From the NCBI GenBank assembly GCA_964487505.1, contig CAZARD010000045.1, forward strand, positions 1 through 31,819: a stretch of 31,819 nt of DNA, in the 5' to 3' direction. The translations under genes and the position numbers were made by a program. This DNA is from JAFDVJ01 sp964487505 (lineage in GTDB: Bacteria; Acidobacteriota; Blastocatellia; Pyrinomonadales; Pyrinomonadaceae). How positions within the stretch are numbered: position 1 is the stretch's first letter; each line of letters begins with the position of its first letter. The notes beneath the pieces are model-generated. The model worked only from the letters and a program-made list of their open reading frames with translations. It was not told the DNA's origin and did no database searches. This document shows, one piece after another, positions 1 to 8,360 of this stretch.

Positions 1-1
1 C

Positions 2-673
2 AAGATCAATCACAATGAACTGCTGACCTACCCGAACAAGTTCGATCAGATCCTGTTCGGAACCATCGAGCAGGCCCGCAATATGGGCGCGGTGGCGGTC
101 GGCGCGACCGTGTATTTCGGTTCGGAGGAATCCGGACGGCAGATCGTCGAGATCGCCGAGGCGTTCGCCTACGCGCACGAACTCGGAATGGCGACGATCC
201 TCTGGTGATATCTCCGCAACAACCGATTCAAGACGGCCGACGGCGATATGCATACGGCGGCCGATCTGACGGGCCAGGCCAACCACCTCGGAGTCACGAT
301 CCAGGCCGATATCATCAAACAGAAGCTTCCGGAACGGAACGGCGGTTACAACGTTCTGAATATGGAAAGCAGCTACGGCAAGACGAATCCGAAGGTCTAT
401 TCGGACCTGACGAGCGACAACCCGATCGATCTCGTCCGTTATCAGGTGGCGAACTGCTTTATGGGTCGCGCCGGTTTGATCAATTCGGGCGGCGAATCAA
501 AGGGTTCGGGCGATCTCGCGGACGCGGTCCGCACGGCGGTCATCAACAAGCGCGGCGGCGGGATGGGCCTGATCTCGGGCCGTAAGGCCTTCCAACGCCC
601 GACGGCCGAAGGCGTCGAGTTGCTGAACGCGATCCAGGACGTTTACTTGGCGAAAGACGTCACGGTCGCGTAG
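2..673 (+). CDS. fbaB: Class I fructose-bisphosphate aldolase, 3' part, with in-frame TGA
   Basis: The gene is cut by the window edge. Reading codons from base 2 gives a DhnA/FbaB-type class I aldolase, which interconverts fructose-1,6-bisphosphate with dihydroxyacetone phosphate and glyceraldehyde-3-phosphate through a lysine Schiff base. Recognisable blocks are GAVAVGATVYFGSEES, then ADLTGQANHLGVT, ADIIKQK (presumed to carry the Schiff-base lysine), RYQVANCFMGRAGLINSGG and VRTAVINKRGGGMGLI; it stops with TAG at 671-673. A TGA at 206-208 interrupts the conserved LW-x-YLRN block. The frame is otherwise open and conserved on both sides with no shift. The catalytic lysine lies after the TGA, so a product ending there should be inactive. 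The TGA could be a nonsense mutation, an assembly error or a recoded codon such as selenocysteine; the sequence alone does not decide. The family call is confident and the functional status is not. Confidence 0.85.
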
Positions 674-699
674 GGCTAACGTTCGCTATTTTGGGGTCA

Positions 700-810
700 G
701 TGCAAAGTGCAGAGTGCAGAGTGCAAAGTTCAGAACAATTGAACTTGTGCAGAGCCGTCAAAACGGAATCCCGACTTTGCACTTTGCGTTCTGCGCTATG
801 CGTTCTTCAC
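700..810. repeat. Inverted pair of 7-bp repeat arrays between convergent fbaB and trmFO
   Basis: Positions 700-734 hold five consecutive units of exactly 7 bp (GTGCAAA, GTGCAGA and GTTCAGA types). Positions 776-810 hold five 7-bp units in the opposite orientation (TTTGCAC, TTTGCGT, TCTGCGC types). The outer edges also mirror each other (GGGGTCAGTG at 693-702; GGGATCAGTG on the other strand). The two halves could fold into a long imperfect hairpin between two genes transcribed toward each other. The right half overlaps the end of trmFO and encodes its last residues and TAG stop. Confidence 0.8.
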
Positions 811-2121
811 TGATCCCATCCAATTATCCCATTCCTCCAGAGAGCGTTCGACTTGGATCAGATGACGCTCGCGTTTGTTCCGGTGTTTCTTTCGCAATTC
901 GACCGGCAGCGGTTCGAGCAGTCCGAAAGTGATGTTCACGGGCTGGAAGTTCTTCGTTTCCACGTTTGAAACGTAATTGCAGAGCGCGCCGATCGCGGAA
1001 CTCGCTGGCGGCGAGACCGTTTCCTTCCCGGCCAGCAAGCGCGCCGCGTTCAGGCCCGCCAGCCATCCCGTGCCGACAGACTCGATATAGCCCTCTACGC
1101 CGGTGATCTGACCGGCGAAGAAGAGTTTCGGATCGCTGCGGGTCTGAAGCGTAGAATCGAGGATGCGCGGCGAATTGATGAAGGTATTCCGATGGATCTG
1201 CCCGTACTGCAGGAACTCGGCGTTCTCGAGTCCGGGGATCAATTGCAGGACGCGCTTTTGCTCGCCGAATTTCAGGTGGTTCTGAAATCCGACGAGGCTG
1301 TACGCATCCGCCATCAAGTTCTCTTGCCGCAGCTGGACCGCGGCATACGGCTCTTGGCCGTTCGATGGAAGCGGCAGGCCTTTCGGTTTCATCGGTCCGA
1401 AGCGGAGCGTGTCGATACCGCGCCGGGCGATCTCCTCGATCGGCAAACACGATTCGAACCAATGCGTTTCTTCGAACCGCTTGAGCGGCACGGATTTCGC
1501 CGCGATCAGCTCGTTGTAGAAACGCTCGTACTGGTCGCGGTCCATCGGGCAATTGATGTAGTCGTCGCCGCCCTTGCCGTAACGCGCGGCCTTGAAGGCG
1601 ATCGACATATCGATCGAATCGGCGGACACGATCGGCGCGATCGCGTCATAGAAATAGAGCTGATCGTCGCCGGTGAAGCGCATGATGTCGGCCGTCAGCG
1701 CGTCGCTCGTGAGCGGGCCGGTAGCGATGATCGCGATCCCGTCCCTCGGAATCGCCTTGACCTCCTCGCGGACGATCTCGATGTTCGGGTCGCCGGCGAT
1801 GCGTTCAGTGATCAGTTCCGCGAACTTGCCTCGATCGACGGCGAGCGCGGCACCTGCCGGGACCTTTGTCGCTTCGGCGGCTTCCATCACGAGCGAGTTC
1901 CCGCGGCGCAATTCCTCTTTCAACAGGTACGGCGCGCTGCCTCTTTCGTCCGATTTCAAAGAGTTCGAGCAGATGATCTCGGCGAGAAGATCGGTGCGGT
2001 GCGCCGGCGTCTGCATTACGGGACGCATCTCGTACAGCTTAACCCGCGCTCCGGCACGCGCCGCCTGCCACGCCGCCTCGACCCCGGCCAACCCGCCTCC
2101 AATGACATTCACGAATTCCAT
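796..2121 (-). CDS. trmFO: TrmFO, folate/FAD-dependent tRNA (uracil-54-C5)-methyltransferase
   Basis: The 441-residue product matches TrmFO in length and layout. TrmFO uses methylenetetrahydrofolate and FADH2 to form m5U at position 54 in the T-loop of tRNAs in the cytoplasm. The N-terminus has the FAD dinucleotide-binding motif VNVIGGGLAGVEAAW. Further family blocks are SNSLKSDE, FYDAIAPIV, DYINCPMDR, RFGPMKPKGL, QLRQENLMADAYSLVGFQ and GQITGVEGYIES. I chose ATG 2121, just before the Rossmann motif; an ATG at 2142 would add seven residues with no family support. No clear Shine-Dalgarno precedes it. The last residues (GSVKNA) and the TAG stop are encoded inside the inverted heptamer array at 776-810, so the extreme C-terminus is repeat-derived. 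It converges with fbaB and is divergent from the PDZ gene. Confidence 0.95.
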   Translation of the reverse strand: MEFVNVIGGGLAGVEAAWQAARAGARVKLYEMRPVMQTPAHRTDLLAEIICSNSLKSDERGSAPYLLKEELRRGNSLVMEAAEATKVPAGAALAVDRGKFAELITERIAGDPNIEIVREEVKAIPRDGIAIIATGPLTSDALTADIMRFTGDDQLYFYDAIAPIVSADSIDMSIAFKAARYGKGGDDYINCPMDRDQYERFYNELIAAKSVPLKRFEETHWFESCLPIEEIARRGIDTLRFGPMKPKGLPLPSNGQEPYAAVQLRQENLMADAYSLVGFQNHLKFGEQKRVLQLIPGLENAEFLQYGQIHRNTFINSPRILDSTLQTRSDPKLFFAGQITGVEGYIESVGTGWLAGLNAARLLAGKETVSPPASSAIGALCNYVSNVETKNFQPVNITFGLLEPLPVELRKKHRNKRERHLIQVERSLEEWDNWMGSVKNA

Positions 2122-2227
2122 ATGAAGAAATAAATCTATCACAAACCGAAATCGGGCGGTGTTCTACTGTTGACGGAGATCAAGCTTCGGATCGTCATTC
2201 GGATCTGTTGGGACTTTCGGAAAAACT

Positions 2228-2248
2228 GGCTGATAGCTGATAGTTGGA
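2228..2248. repeat. Short 7-bp periodic array
   Basis: Three consecutive 7-bp units (GGCTGAT, AGCTGAT, AGTTGGA) occur in the trmFO/PDZ intergenic region. This is the same period as the other heptamer arrays in the window but a different unit sequence. Confidence 0.55.
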
Positions 2249-2516
2249 CTTCGATCGTTCAGGTCGAACCGGAACGACGACCGGAAACGGATTGATTTGG
2301 ACCGTCGGAAAGCCGAAGGATGTTCCGGGCCGTTGACGGGATCGCCGGCGACCCGAGGCAACCAAACCGCACTGAACGTGCAACCAAATCTCGTCAAACA
2401 CGTTTAACTTCTACATCGGCTCGGGGGAATCAAGGCTGAAAAGCCGGGATCGCGTGCCGGGAACCGGTCGATCGGTCCGATTGCCCGCTCGCGGATCCGA
2501 AGAAACATCATTAATC

Positions 2517-2522
2517 GGAGGT
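2517..2522 (+). promoter_or_regulatory. Strong ribosome binding site of the PDZ gene
   Basis: GGAGGT lies five bases before the ATG at 2528. It is one of the few near-consensus Shine-Dalgarno sequences in the window and fixes this start. Confidence 0.85.
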
Positions 2523-2527
2523 AACAA

Positions 2528-3469
2528 ATGTTAGGCAAATCATTTGGATTTATTCTGGTTCTGACTCTGGTCGCAACCGGCGTTCAAGCGCAGAAGTCGC
2601 CTGATGACAAAAAGCGCGTCGAGAGCCGCGCGTACACGTTCACGATCGGCGGCGAAGGCTTCCTTGGGGTTTACACGGAAGAGGTCAGCAAGGAGAATTT
2701 CGCGAAGTTCGGTTTGCGTGAGGTTCAGGGCGTCGCCGTGACGAAGGTCGAAGAGAACAGTCCCGCGGCGAAGGCGGGAATAATGGCGAACGACGTCATC
2801 GTCCGGATCGACGGCGACGAGGTCACAAGCGTCCGCAAACTTAACCGTCTGATCGGCGAGATCGCGCCGGACCATACGGCCCGGATCACGGTCCTGAGGA
2901 ACGGGTCGGAAATGGAAATGAGCGCGGTCATCGAACGGCGCAAGTTTGAAAAGTTCGACGGCAACTTCACGATTCCACGGGTCGAGATGCCGAATATCGA
3001 TCTGCCTGATGTTCCCGGAGCTCCGCAGGTTCTCGCGATCCCGAACGGAATGGTATGGAAGACGCCCGGCGAATTCACGACGATGTATTTCGCGTCGAGC
3101 CGCCAGATCGGCGTCAGCGTCTCATCGCTGTCGAAACAACTCGGCGAATACTTCGGCGTACCGGACGGCAAAGGGTTGCTCGTGACAAGCGTCCGCGAGA
3201 ATGGTCCGGCGTTCAAGGCAGGTATCAAGGCCGGTGACGTGATAATCGAGGCCGATGGCAAACCGGTCGTTTCCAACGCGGATCTTGTGCGCGCGATCGG
3301 CGCGAAAAAGGAAGGCGACCTTCGGCTCACGATCATCCGGGACAAGAACCGGAACACGATCAGCGTCACGCCCGAAGACGTCAAGGGACTGATCGCCCCG
3401 GACGTAGAAATTACGACGCCGCGACCGCCGGCCCCGATCGTGACGACGAAGCCCGCGGAGATCGGGTAA
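2528..3469 (+). CDS. Secreted protein with two PDZ domains
   Basis: The 313-residue protein starts with a signal peptide (hydrophobic core FGFILVLTLVATGV, likely cleavage after VQA), so it should be exported. Two PDZ domains follow. The first spans about residues 44-130, with GVAVTKVEENSPAAKAGI and a DVIVRIDGDEV ligand-groove region. The second spans about residues 190-275, with LLVTSVRENGPAFKAGI and DVIIEADGKPV. The C-terminus is proline/threonine-rich. No trypsin-like or other protease domain is present, so this is not a DegP/HtrA protease. A scaffold or substrate-binding role in the periplasm or at the cell surface is the reasonable inference. It appears monocistronic: a strong Shine-Dalgarno sits upstream and an intrinsic terminator directly after. 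The domain assignment is firm, the cellular role unknown. Confidence 0.9.
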   Translation: MLGKSFGFILVLTLVATGVQAQKSPDDKKRVESRAYTFTIGGEGFLGVYTEEVSKENFAKFGLREVQGVAVTKVEENSPAAKAGIMANDVIVRIDGDEVTSVRKLNRLIGEIAPDHTARITVLRNGSEMEMSAVIERRKFEKFDGNFTIPRVEMPNIDLPDVPGAPQVLAIPNGMVWKTPGEFTTMYFASSRQIGVSVSSLSKQLGEYFGVPDGKGLLVTSVRENGPAFKAGIKAGDVIIEADGKPVVSNADLVRAIGAKKEGDLRLTIIRDKNRNTISVTPEDVKGLIAPDVEITTPRPPAPIVTTKPAEIG

Positions 3470-3489
3470 GCGGATATCGTTCCAATATG

Positions 3490-3523
3490 AAGGCCGCTCC
3501 GGTCAATCCGGCGCGGCCTTTTT
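3490..3523 (+). terminator. Rho-independent terminator after the PDZ gene
   Basis: AAGGCCGC at 3490-3497 pairs with GCGGCCTT at 3513-3520, with an inner CCGG/CCGG extension, and is followed by a run of five T (3519-3523). It lies 20 bp after the PDZ stop. The hairpin overlaps the 3' end of the convergent ykgJ-like gene. Confidence 0.8.
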
Positions 3524-4000
3524 GAACAGATCGCGCAACGCGACTCTCGCCGGCACGGCCCGTCGCGACTCGATCTCCCCCAACTCCGCCTCATACGGCC
3601 CCAGCGTCCAGCATTCGGCAACCGCGAGATCCTCGATCGGCGGACCTTCCTCGTTCAAAGGGCAGATATCGCGATATTCCACGTCAAGATCGTCGTCGAT
3701 CCAACGCAAAGGCAATCCCTGGGTCCGGCAGACATAAGGCCGATCGCCGTAGATCCGGCACGCACGGTCAGCGTCGAGAAACGCGCAGGCCCCGATCGGA
3801 TGCGGATCTTCCGACTCAAGCATTTCCCGATGCCTTGATCGGATTAGGTCGGCTTCGATCGTGAAGACCGTGATTCCGTCGATGCAGCATTGGTCGCAGC
3901 CGCGGCGACAGTTGAGCCTTGCTGAATGAATCCCGGTCAAGCGTCCGACTTCCGCGTCAACCCGGGAGTGAAGATCGGCGACGGCGTCATCACCGCTCAT
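3503..4000 (-). CDS. YkgJ-family cysteine cluster protein
   Basis: The product is 165 residues with the YkgJ/CxxxCxxC signature near the N-terminus: NCRRGCDQCC gives cysteines 31, 35, 38 and 39. Further cysteines occur in GACAF, RACRIYGDRPYVCRTQG and DICPL. This family is annotated as putative zinc- or iron-chelating and probably binds a metal or Fe-S cluster; its biochemical role is not settled. The ATG overlaps the tdk stop in ATGA (3997-4000), so the two genes are probably co-transcribed and translationally coupled. The 3' end runs into the intrinsic terminator of the opposing PDZ gene. Family membership is confident, function is not. Confidence 0.85.
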   Translation of the reverse strand: MSGDDAVADLHSRVDAEVGRLTGIHSARLNCRRGCDQCCIDGITVFTIEADLIRSRHREMLESEDPHPIGACAFLDADRACRIYGDRPYVCRTQGLPLRWIDDDLDVEYRDICPLNEEGPPIEDLAVAECWTLGPYEAELGEIESRRAVPARVALRDLFKKAAPD

Positions 4001-4614
4001 ATCTGCGTCGGTTCATCGGAATGCGGGACAAAACACTGACGGCACCGCGCTTCGTATTTGTCGGCCGCGCCGACCTCGACACGCTCGGTCGAGTCCGAGG
4101 TCCGTTGCGAGTAATTGGCGGTGTTGCCGCATTTGACGCAGATCGCGTGGGTCTTCGTGATGAACTCGGCGATCGAAAGCAGTTGCGGCATCGGCTCGAA
4201 CGGCCGGCCCGTGTAATCCTGATCGAGCCCGGCGATGATGACGCGCTTCCCGGCATTGGCGAGCTCATTCACGGCCTGCACGAGCTCCATATCGAAGAAC
4301 TGCCCTTCGTCGATGCCTATGACCTGCGTGTCCGATTCGATCTGGATCATCAATTCGGCGGCGGTCATGACGGGCTTCGAGATATGCGTCATCCCGGAAT
4401 GGGATGCGATCTGTTCGATCGAGTAACGGTCGTCGATCTTAGGTTTGAAGACCTGTACCTTCTGACGCGCGATCTGCGCGCGCCGCAACCTACGGATCAG
4501 TTCTTCGCTCTTGCCCGAAAACATCGATCCGACAATGACCTCAACCCAACCAACACCGTTTTGACGCGATTTCCGGCGCTCCTCGGTGTTGTCGAAAACA
4601 AATTCTTCAACCAT
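3997..4614 (-). CDS. tdk: Thymidine kinase (type II)
   Basis: The product is 205 residues, the normal size for type II thymidine kinase, which phosphorylates thymidine to dTMP in the salvage pathway. The P-loop is GSMFSGKS at residues 29-36. The DEGQFF block carries the presumed catalytic glutamate (E103). Two cysteine pairs, C159/C162 and C191/C194, form the structural zinc site. DYTGRPFEPMP and the C-terminal lasso region are typical. It is the first gene of a two-gene unit with ykgJ (4-base overlap). The ATG at 4614 leaves a slightly long N-terminal tail before VGWVEVIVG, so a start further in is possible. There is nothing unusual in the active site. Confidence 0.95.
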   Translation of the reverse strand: MVEEFVFDNTEERRKSRQNGVGWVEVIVGSMFSGKSEELIRRLRRAQIARQKVQVFKPKIDDRYSIEQIASHSGMTHISKPVMTAAELMIQIESDTQVIGIDEGQFFDMELVQAVNELANAGKRVIIAGLDQDYTGRPFEPMPQLLSIAEFITKTHAICVKCGNTANYSQRTSDSTERVEVGAADKYEARCRQCFVPHSDEPTQI

Positions 4615-4739
4615 ATGAATGCAAAAAAAATGAAGGACAAGTATAAACCCGGATCGCGCATTACGAAAATTCCTCGCGCGAAGAATGTTTCCATTGCTTG
4701 ATTTCGGTTTCGGTTCAAACCTGATCGCACTGGAACGAC

Positions 4740-4811
4740 TCTGCCACGGATTTCACGAATCGCGCGAAGAAAACACAGAACATTCCGTGAGAATCCGGCG
4801 CAGGCGTGGCG
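4740..4811 (+). repeat. 72-bp element with inverted ends, copy 1
   Basis: It begins TCTGCCACGGATTT and ends near GCGTGGCG, so the ends are imperfect inverted repeats. The interior carries AAAACACAGAA and CGTGAGAATC. A second copy, inverted, lies at 21458-21528 and shares the ends, the central AAAACACAGAA and GTGAGAAT. It encodes nothing, so a MITE-like or structured non-coding element is the likely class. Confidence 0.7.
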
Positions 4812-4839
4812 AAAGGACGTTGGGCCGATCCATCGCGTA

Positions 4840-4888
4840 ATCTCAGATCTCCGATTTTTGAATCTTAAGTTCAGGATTCAGAGCAATC
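4840..4888. repeat. Degenerate 7-bp periodic array
   Basis: Seven units of 7 bp can be laid end to end (ATCTCAG, ATCTCCG, AATCTTA, AGTTCAG and GATTCAG types). The units are diverged, suggesting an old array of the same class as those at 8811-8916 and 24794-24821. Confidence 0.5.
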
Positions 4889-4950
4889 CGAAACTCGTCA
4901 AGAATCTGCGATCGAGATCCAAACGCGTGAATTAGGTCCAAAGCCCCGGA

Positions 4951-4999
4951 GCGATCACTCCCGCAATCGGTCGCCTTACTTCGTGCGGGGCTCCGCATT
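4951..4999 (-). repeat. Two-hairpin REP-like element, copy A
   Basis: Read on the minus strand it has the core GCGGAGCCCCGC then ACGAAGTAAGG, followed by a second potential hairpin (4951-4969) related to CGATCGC/GCGATCG but with two A-C mismatches. It is the most decayed of six copies and the only one in the left half of the window. Confidence 0.7.
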
Positions 5000-5142
5000 C
5001 GTTCCGAATCGCCAAAAACGCAAACGACCCGGGAAACTCCGCGCAACCGGCGGTGTTGAATTGATACGTTCTCGTTTTTGCTAATTCGCGGCTGGCAACT
5101 CGAAGCTTTGCGATCTTCAGCGCCGTTCGGCAACCGGATAGA

Positions 5143-6681
5143 TCACTGAAGCAGTTGCAAGGCGAGCGAGTCGATAAGCCGGTTGCTGTCGGCTTTGCGG
5201 GTCTCATTGTTGCAGACGAAAACGAACGCGAGCGTTTCGTCCGGGCGGCGCGCATAGCCCGCGAGGGAATTGACGTATGTGATCGACCCGGTCTTGGCCG
5301 AGATGCGGCCGGCCCCCGCGGCGAGCCTTTCACGCAGGGTTCCGTCGGTCGCGGCGACCGGCAGCGAATTCCTGAATGCCTCGGACGCATCCAACTGGTT
5401 GCCGGCGATGAGCACCCGACCGATCGTCTCCGGCGTCAGAAAATTGAGCCGTGAAAGCCCGGATCCGTCCTTGATCGTTTCCGTTTCTTGCAGGCCCACG
5501 CCTTTTTCCGACAGCCATTTCCTGATCACCGCCGCGCCGGCCGCGTCATCGCCGCGCGTCTTTCGGAGTTTGGGATCCTCTTCGGGGGCCTCGGTTCCGA
5601 ACTTCTTTCCGAGTGTCCGCAGGATCAGCTCGGCGTAGAGATTGACCGAGTCCTTGTTCATTTTGCGGACGACCTCGCGGAGCGGTTGACTTTCGACGCT
5701 TGCCAATTCAGGGGCCGTGGCGGCGTTGAACTTGTCCGCAGACATCCAATCGGCAGACCGCGCCGGGCCTTCGACCGCGACGCCCGCTTTGACAAGCGCG
5801 TCCCGCAGGATCTTTGCCGACCAAAGTGCCGGATTCTCGACCGCGACGCGCACATCCAGGCTGCGGCCCGCGCCCCAGACGTAGATTTTGTTGTCGCCGA
5901 GCCCGCGCTTCAAGCCGATAGAATCGATCCCGTCCGGTGCGGCAACATTGCCGGTCAACGCGATCAGGTCCGTTGCCGGCTCGGCACGCGGCCGGCCGCC
6001 TTCGAGCGTCACGTTGACCAGATTCTTGTTGATCGAAAGCGCGCTTGCGGCCGCGCCGTAATACCACTGGATCTCATTCCAGGCCCAGCCGTCGCCGTAC
6101 TCGTCTCCCGTGAAGTAGCTTTCGTCGCCGATGACGCCGCCGCGGATCTTGCGAAGGCCCTTTGCCTTGAGATCGGTCACGAGTCGATCGATGCCGGCGT
6201 CGCTGAGATCGGGCGCTCCTTCGCCGTACAGCACGAGATCTCCGTCGAGCGTTCCGCCGTCGAGCGCGCCGCGGGCGAATACGCGCGTCCGCCAGCGAAA
6301 ATCCGCCCCGAGCCGGTCGAGCGCGACCGCCGAAGTAACGAGTTTCTGAACCGATGCCGGCGTGAACAGTTTCTGCGCGTCGCGCGCGGCAATGATCCGG
6401 CCGTCCTTCAGGCTGACGACGAAAACGCCCCACCTTGCGTCGGCGAACTCGCTCTTGTCGATCGCCTCGTCGAGTTTGCCCGCGAGCAGCAGATCCTCCG
6501 GACGTTTCGAAACTTCGAGCGGACGTTTGAGATCGATGTTCGAGGCCGGTATCTCGACGGCGGGCGATGAATCGAGGTTCGGTTCCGAGACGGGTTGCGA
6601 CGACCGAAAGCAGGCTGTCAGCGACGCCGCTGCCGCCAGCAGAACGAGAATGAAGAACTTGCGGGGTTCTGAAAGCCTCAT
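5143..6681 (-). CDS. dacB: D-alanyl-D-alanine carboxypeptidase/endopeptidase, PBP4 (S13) family lipoprotein
   Basis: The 512-residue precursor belongs to the S13 (PBP4/DacB) family, which trims the terminal D-Ala of peptidoglycan stem peptides and cuts cross-links in the periplasm. All three penicillin-binding motifs are visible: SVQK (S110, K113, the acylated serine and its lysine), SVN (S345, N347) and KTG (463-465). The large insertion typical of PBP4 lies between SxxK and SxN. The N-terminus has a hydrophobic segment followed by LTAC, a lipobox with Cys24, so the protein is probably a membrane-anchored lipoprotein rather than soluble like E. coli DacB. It lies 91 bp downstream of gpmI on the same strand and may be the last gene of the eno-GNAT-gpmI run. 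Confidence 0.93.
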   Translation of the reverse strand: MRLSEPRKFFILVLLAAAASLTACFRSSQPVSEPNLDSSPAVEIPASNIDLKRPLEVSKRPEDLLLAGKLDEAIDKSEFADARWGVFVVSLKDGRIIAARDAQKLFTPASVQKLVTSAVALDRLGADFRWRTRVFARGALDGGTLDGDLVLYGEGAPDLSDAGIDRLVTDLKAKGLRKIRGGVIGDESYFTGDEYGDGWAWNEIQWYYGAAASALSINKNLVNVTLEGGRPRAEPATDLIALTGNVAAPDGIDSIGLKRGLGDNKIYVWGAGRSLDVRVAVENPALWSAKILRDALVKAGVAVEGPARSADWMSADKFNAATAPELASVESQPLREVVRKMNKDSVNLYAELILRTLGKKFGTEAPEEDPKLRKTRGDDAAGAAVIRKWLSEKGVGLQETETIKDGSGLSRLNFLTPETIGRVLIAGNQLDASEAFRNSLPVAATDGTLRERLAAGAGRISAKTGSITYVNSLAGYARRPDETLAFVFVCNNETRKADSNRLIDSLALQLLQ

Positions 6682-6772
6682 TGTCGGTCAGGACCAGGCC
6701 ACCGCTCCGAACTGCGGCCGATCGTCGATGCCGCGGCGACGTGCCGGCGGCGGGAACGACAATTCGTCCGGA

Positions 6773-8323
6773 TCAGCTTTGCCGCAGATCGCGGCCCGTC
6801 ATCTCGTGCGGTTTGTCGAGGCCGAGGATTCCGAGCAATGTCGGCGCGACGTCCTGCAACGCGCCGTCGCTTCGCAGCGTGACTCCCGACGCCGACTCGT
6901 CGATCAAGTGAAAAGGGACCTGATTCGACGTGTGCGAATTGTTCGGCGCGCCGGTGATGAGATCGGCCATTTCCTCGATGTTCCCGTGATCCGAAGTGAC
7001 GATCGCGATGCCGTTCTTTTCGCGGATCTTGTCAACGATCCCGCCAAGACAAGTGTCGACGAACTGCACCGATTCGATCGTTTTTTCCAAACTGCCGGAA
7101 TGCGCGACCGCGTCCGGCGCGGCGATGTTGACGATGAAAACGTCGTTATCGCCCTCGTCGATCGAGCGGAGCAAACTGTCGGTAACCTTGAAGCAGTTGA
7201 GCTCAGGCATCGTATCGACCGCCGAGCGCGCGAGCGACGGAAGGATGACGCGTTGCTCGCCGTTGTGCGCCGTTTCGACGCCGCCGTTCAGGAAATAAGT
7301 GATATGCGCGTATTTGTCCGTTTCGCCGATACGCGCGTTCTTCACACCGTTCTCGGCGAACACTTCGGCAAGCGTCCGTTCTTCGCGCTCGGGCCGGAAC
7401 GCGACCGGCAACTTGATCGACCGGTCATATTCAGTCAGGCAAACGGCATTGATCCGCGGTTTGACCGGCGCGAGTTGCGTCGTTTCGTCGGGAACCGCGA
7501 CCGAGCGGACAAGCTGACGCATCCGGTCGCCGCGATGATTGAAGAAGATCACGACATCGTTCGTGCGTATCTTTGCGACCGGCTCGCCGTTCCCTCCTTC
7601 GAGAACGATCGGCTGCACGAACTCATCGGTGATCCCTCGCAAAAAGGAACTGCGGATCGCCGAGACCGCGTCGATCGCACGCTCGCCTTCGCCGTGAACG
7701 AGCATTGTGAAGACTCGCGCCGTGCGGTCCCAATTCGCGTCCCGGTCCATCGCATAATAACGGCCGACGAGCGTCGCGAATTGTCCGACACCAATGTCGG
7801 CCATTTTGATCTCGACCGCTTCCGCGTAGATGTCCGCGGTACGCTGCATTACATCGCGGCCATCGAGGATGGCGTGAACGAAGACGTTCGAAAGTCCCTC
7901 GTGTTTGGCCATGCGCAGCAGCGCGAACAAGGTCTCGGGAGACGAATGGATCTCGCCGTCGCTGAGCAAGCCGATCAGATGGACCGCCGATCCCTGAGAA
8001 CGCGCTGCCTCGAATGCGTTCTTGAGCACGCGATTCTGGAAGAAGGATCCCGAACGGATCGCCGAGGCGATCCGCGAGACGTCGGTTTTGACGATCCTGC
8101 CGGCTCCGATGCTGAGGTGGCCGACCTCCGAACTACCCGGAGCGTCGGGAGCGAGCCCGACCCGCTTTCCCGATGCCGCGAGCAGTGTCATCGGATACTT
8201 TTTGCAAATCTCGTCGTAGTTCGGGGTATGTGCCAAAGCGATCGCATTGCCTTCCCGGCGCGGCGAATGGCCCCAGCCGTCGAGTATCACAAGCGCAAGC
8301 GGGCGTTTCGGTCCGTTCTTCAT
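6773..8323 (-). CDS. gpmI: 2,3-bisphosphoglycerate-independent phosphoglycerate mutase
   Basis: The product is 516 residues, normal for the dimanganese GpmI, which interconverts 3- and 2-phosphoglycerate. Metal and catalytic blocks are visible: LVILDGWGHS near the N-terminus, GSSEVGHLSIGAGR with the phospho-accepting serine before Glu, the HAILDGRD region, NIAAPDAVAHSG, TSDHGN and NSHTSNQVP. The usual Asn of GNSEVGH is Ser here, next to the intact nucleophile. I chose ATG 8323 because it starts directly before the phosphatase fold; an upstream start at 8503 would overlap the GNAT gene. It sits between GNAT (37 bp upstream) and dacB, two genes from enolase, which catalyses the next glycolytic step. 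Confidence 0.95.
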   Translation of the reverse strand: MKNGPKRPLALVILDGWGHSPRREGNAIALAHTPNYDEICKKYPMTLLAASGKRVGLAPDAPGSSEVGHLSIGAGRIVKTDVSRIASAIRSGSFFQNRVLKNAFEAARSQGSAVHLIGLLSDGEIHSSPETLFALLRMAKHEGLSNVFVHAILDGRDVMQRTADIYAEAVEIKMADIGVGQFATLVGRYYAMDRDANWDRTARVFTMLVHGEGERAIDAVSAIRSSFLRGITDEFVQPIVLEGGNGEPVAKIRTNDVVIFFNHRGDRMRQLVRSVAVPDETTQLAPVKPRINAVCLTEYDRSIKLPVAFRPEREERTLAEVFAENGVKNARIGETDKYAHITYFLNGGVETAHNGEQRVILPSLARSAVDTMPELNCFKVTDSLLRSIDEGDNDVFIVNIAAPDAVAHSGSLEKTIESVQFVDTCLGGIVDKIREKNGIAIVTSDHGNIEEMADLITGAPNNSHTSNQVPFHLIDESASGVTLRSDGALQDVAPTLLGILGLDKPHEMTGRDLRQS

Positions 8324-8360
8324 TTCAGATTCAGATCGCAGGTTCGGAATTCGAAAATCT

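Larger units (their letters stand above)
2122..2527. other. Divergent intergenic region between trmFO and the PDZ gene
   Basis: This 406-bp stretch has no convincing gene; the short reading frames in it have no recognisable product. It must contain promoters for two divergent genes, but I found no pair of -35/-10 boxes I would defend. It carries a short 7-bp array at 2228-2248 and a strong ribosome binding site at its right end. Confidence 0.6.
4615..5142. other. Repeat-filled intergenic region between dacB and tdk
   Basis: These 528 bp contain no supportable gene. They are a mosaic of three repeat types: a 72-bp element with inverted ends (4740-4811), a degenerate 7-bp array (4840-4888) and one copy of the two-hairpin REP-like element (4951-4999). 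The tdk promoter must lie on the minus strand near 4615-4740; no good consensus was found. About 130 bp at 5000-5142 show nothing I can name. Confidence 0.65.

Noticed and set aside
208..249. Hairpin after the fbaB TGA considered as a definite SECIS
   Set aside because: The stem is short and interrupted and the apical loop lacks the expected leading G/GU, so it is only mentioned as weak support.
700..734. Heptamer arrays considered as a CRISPR array
   Set aside because: Units are contiguous 7-bp words without 30-40 bp spacers and no cas gene is present.
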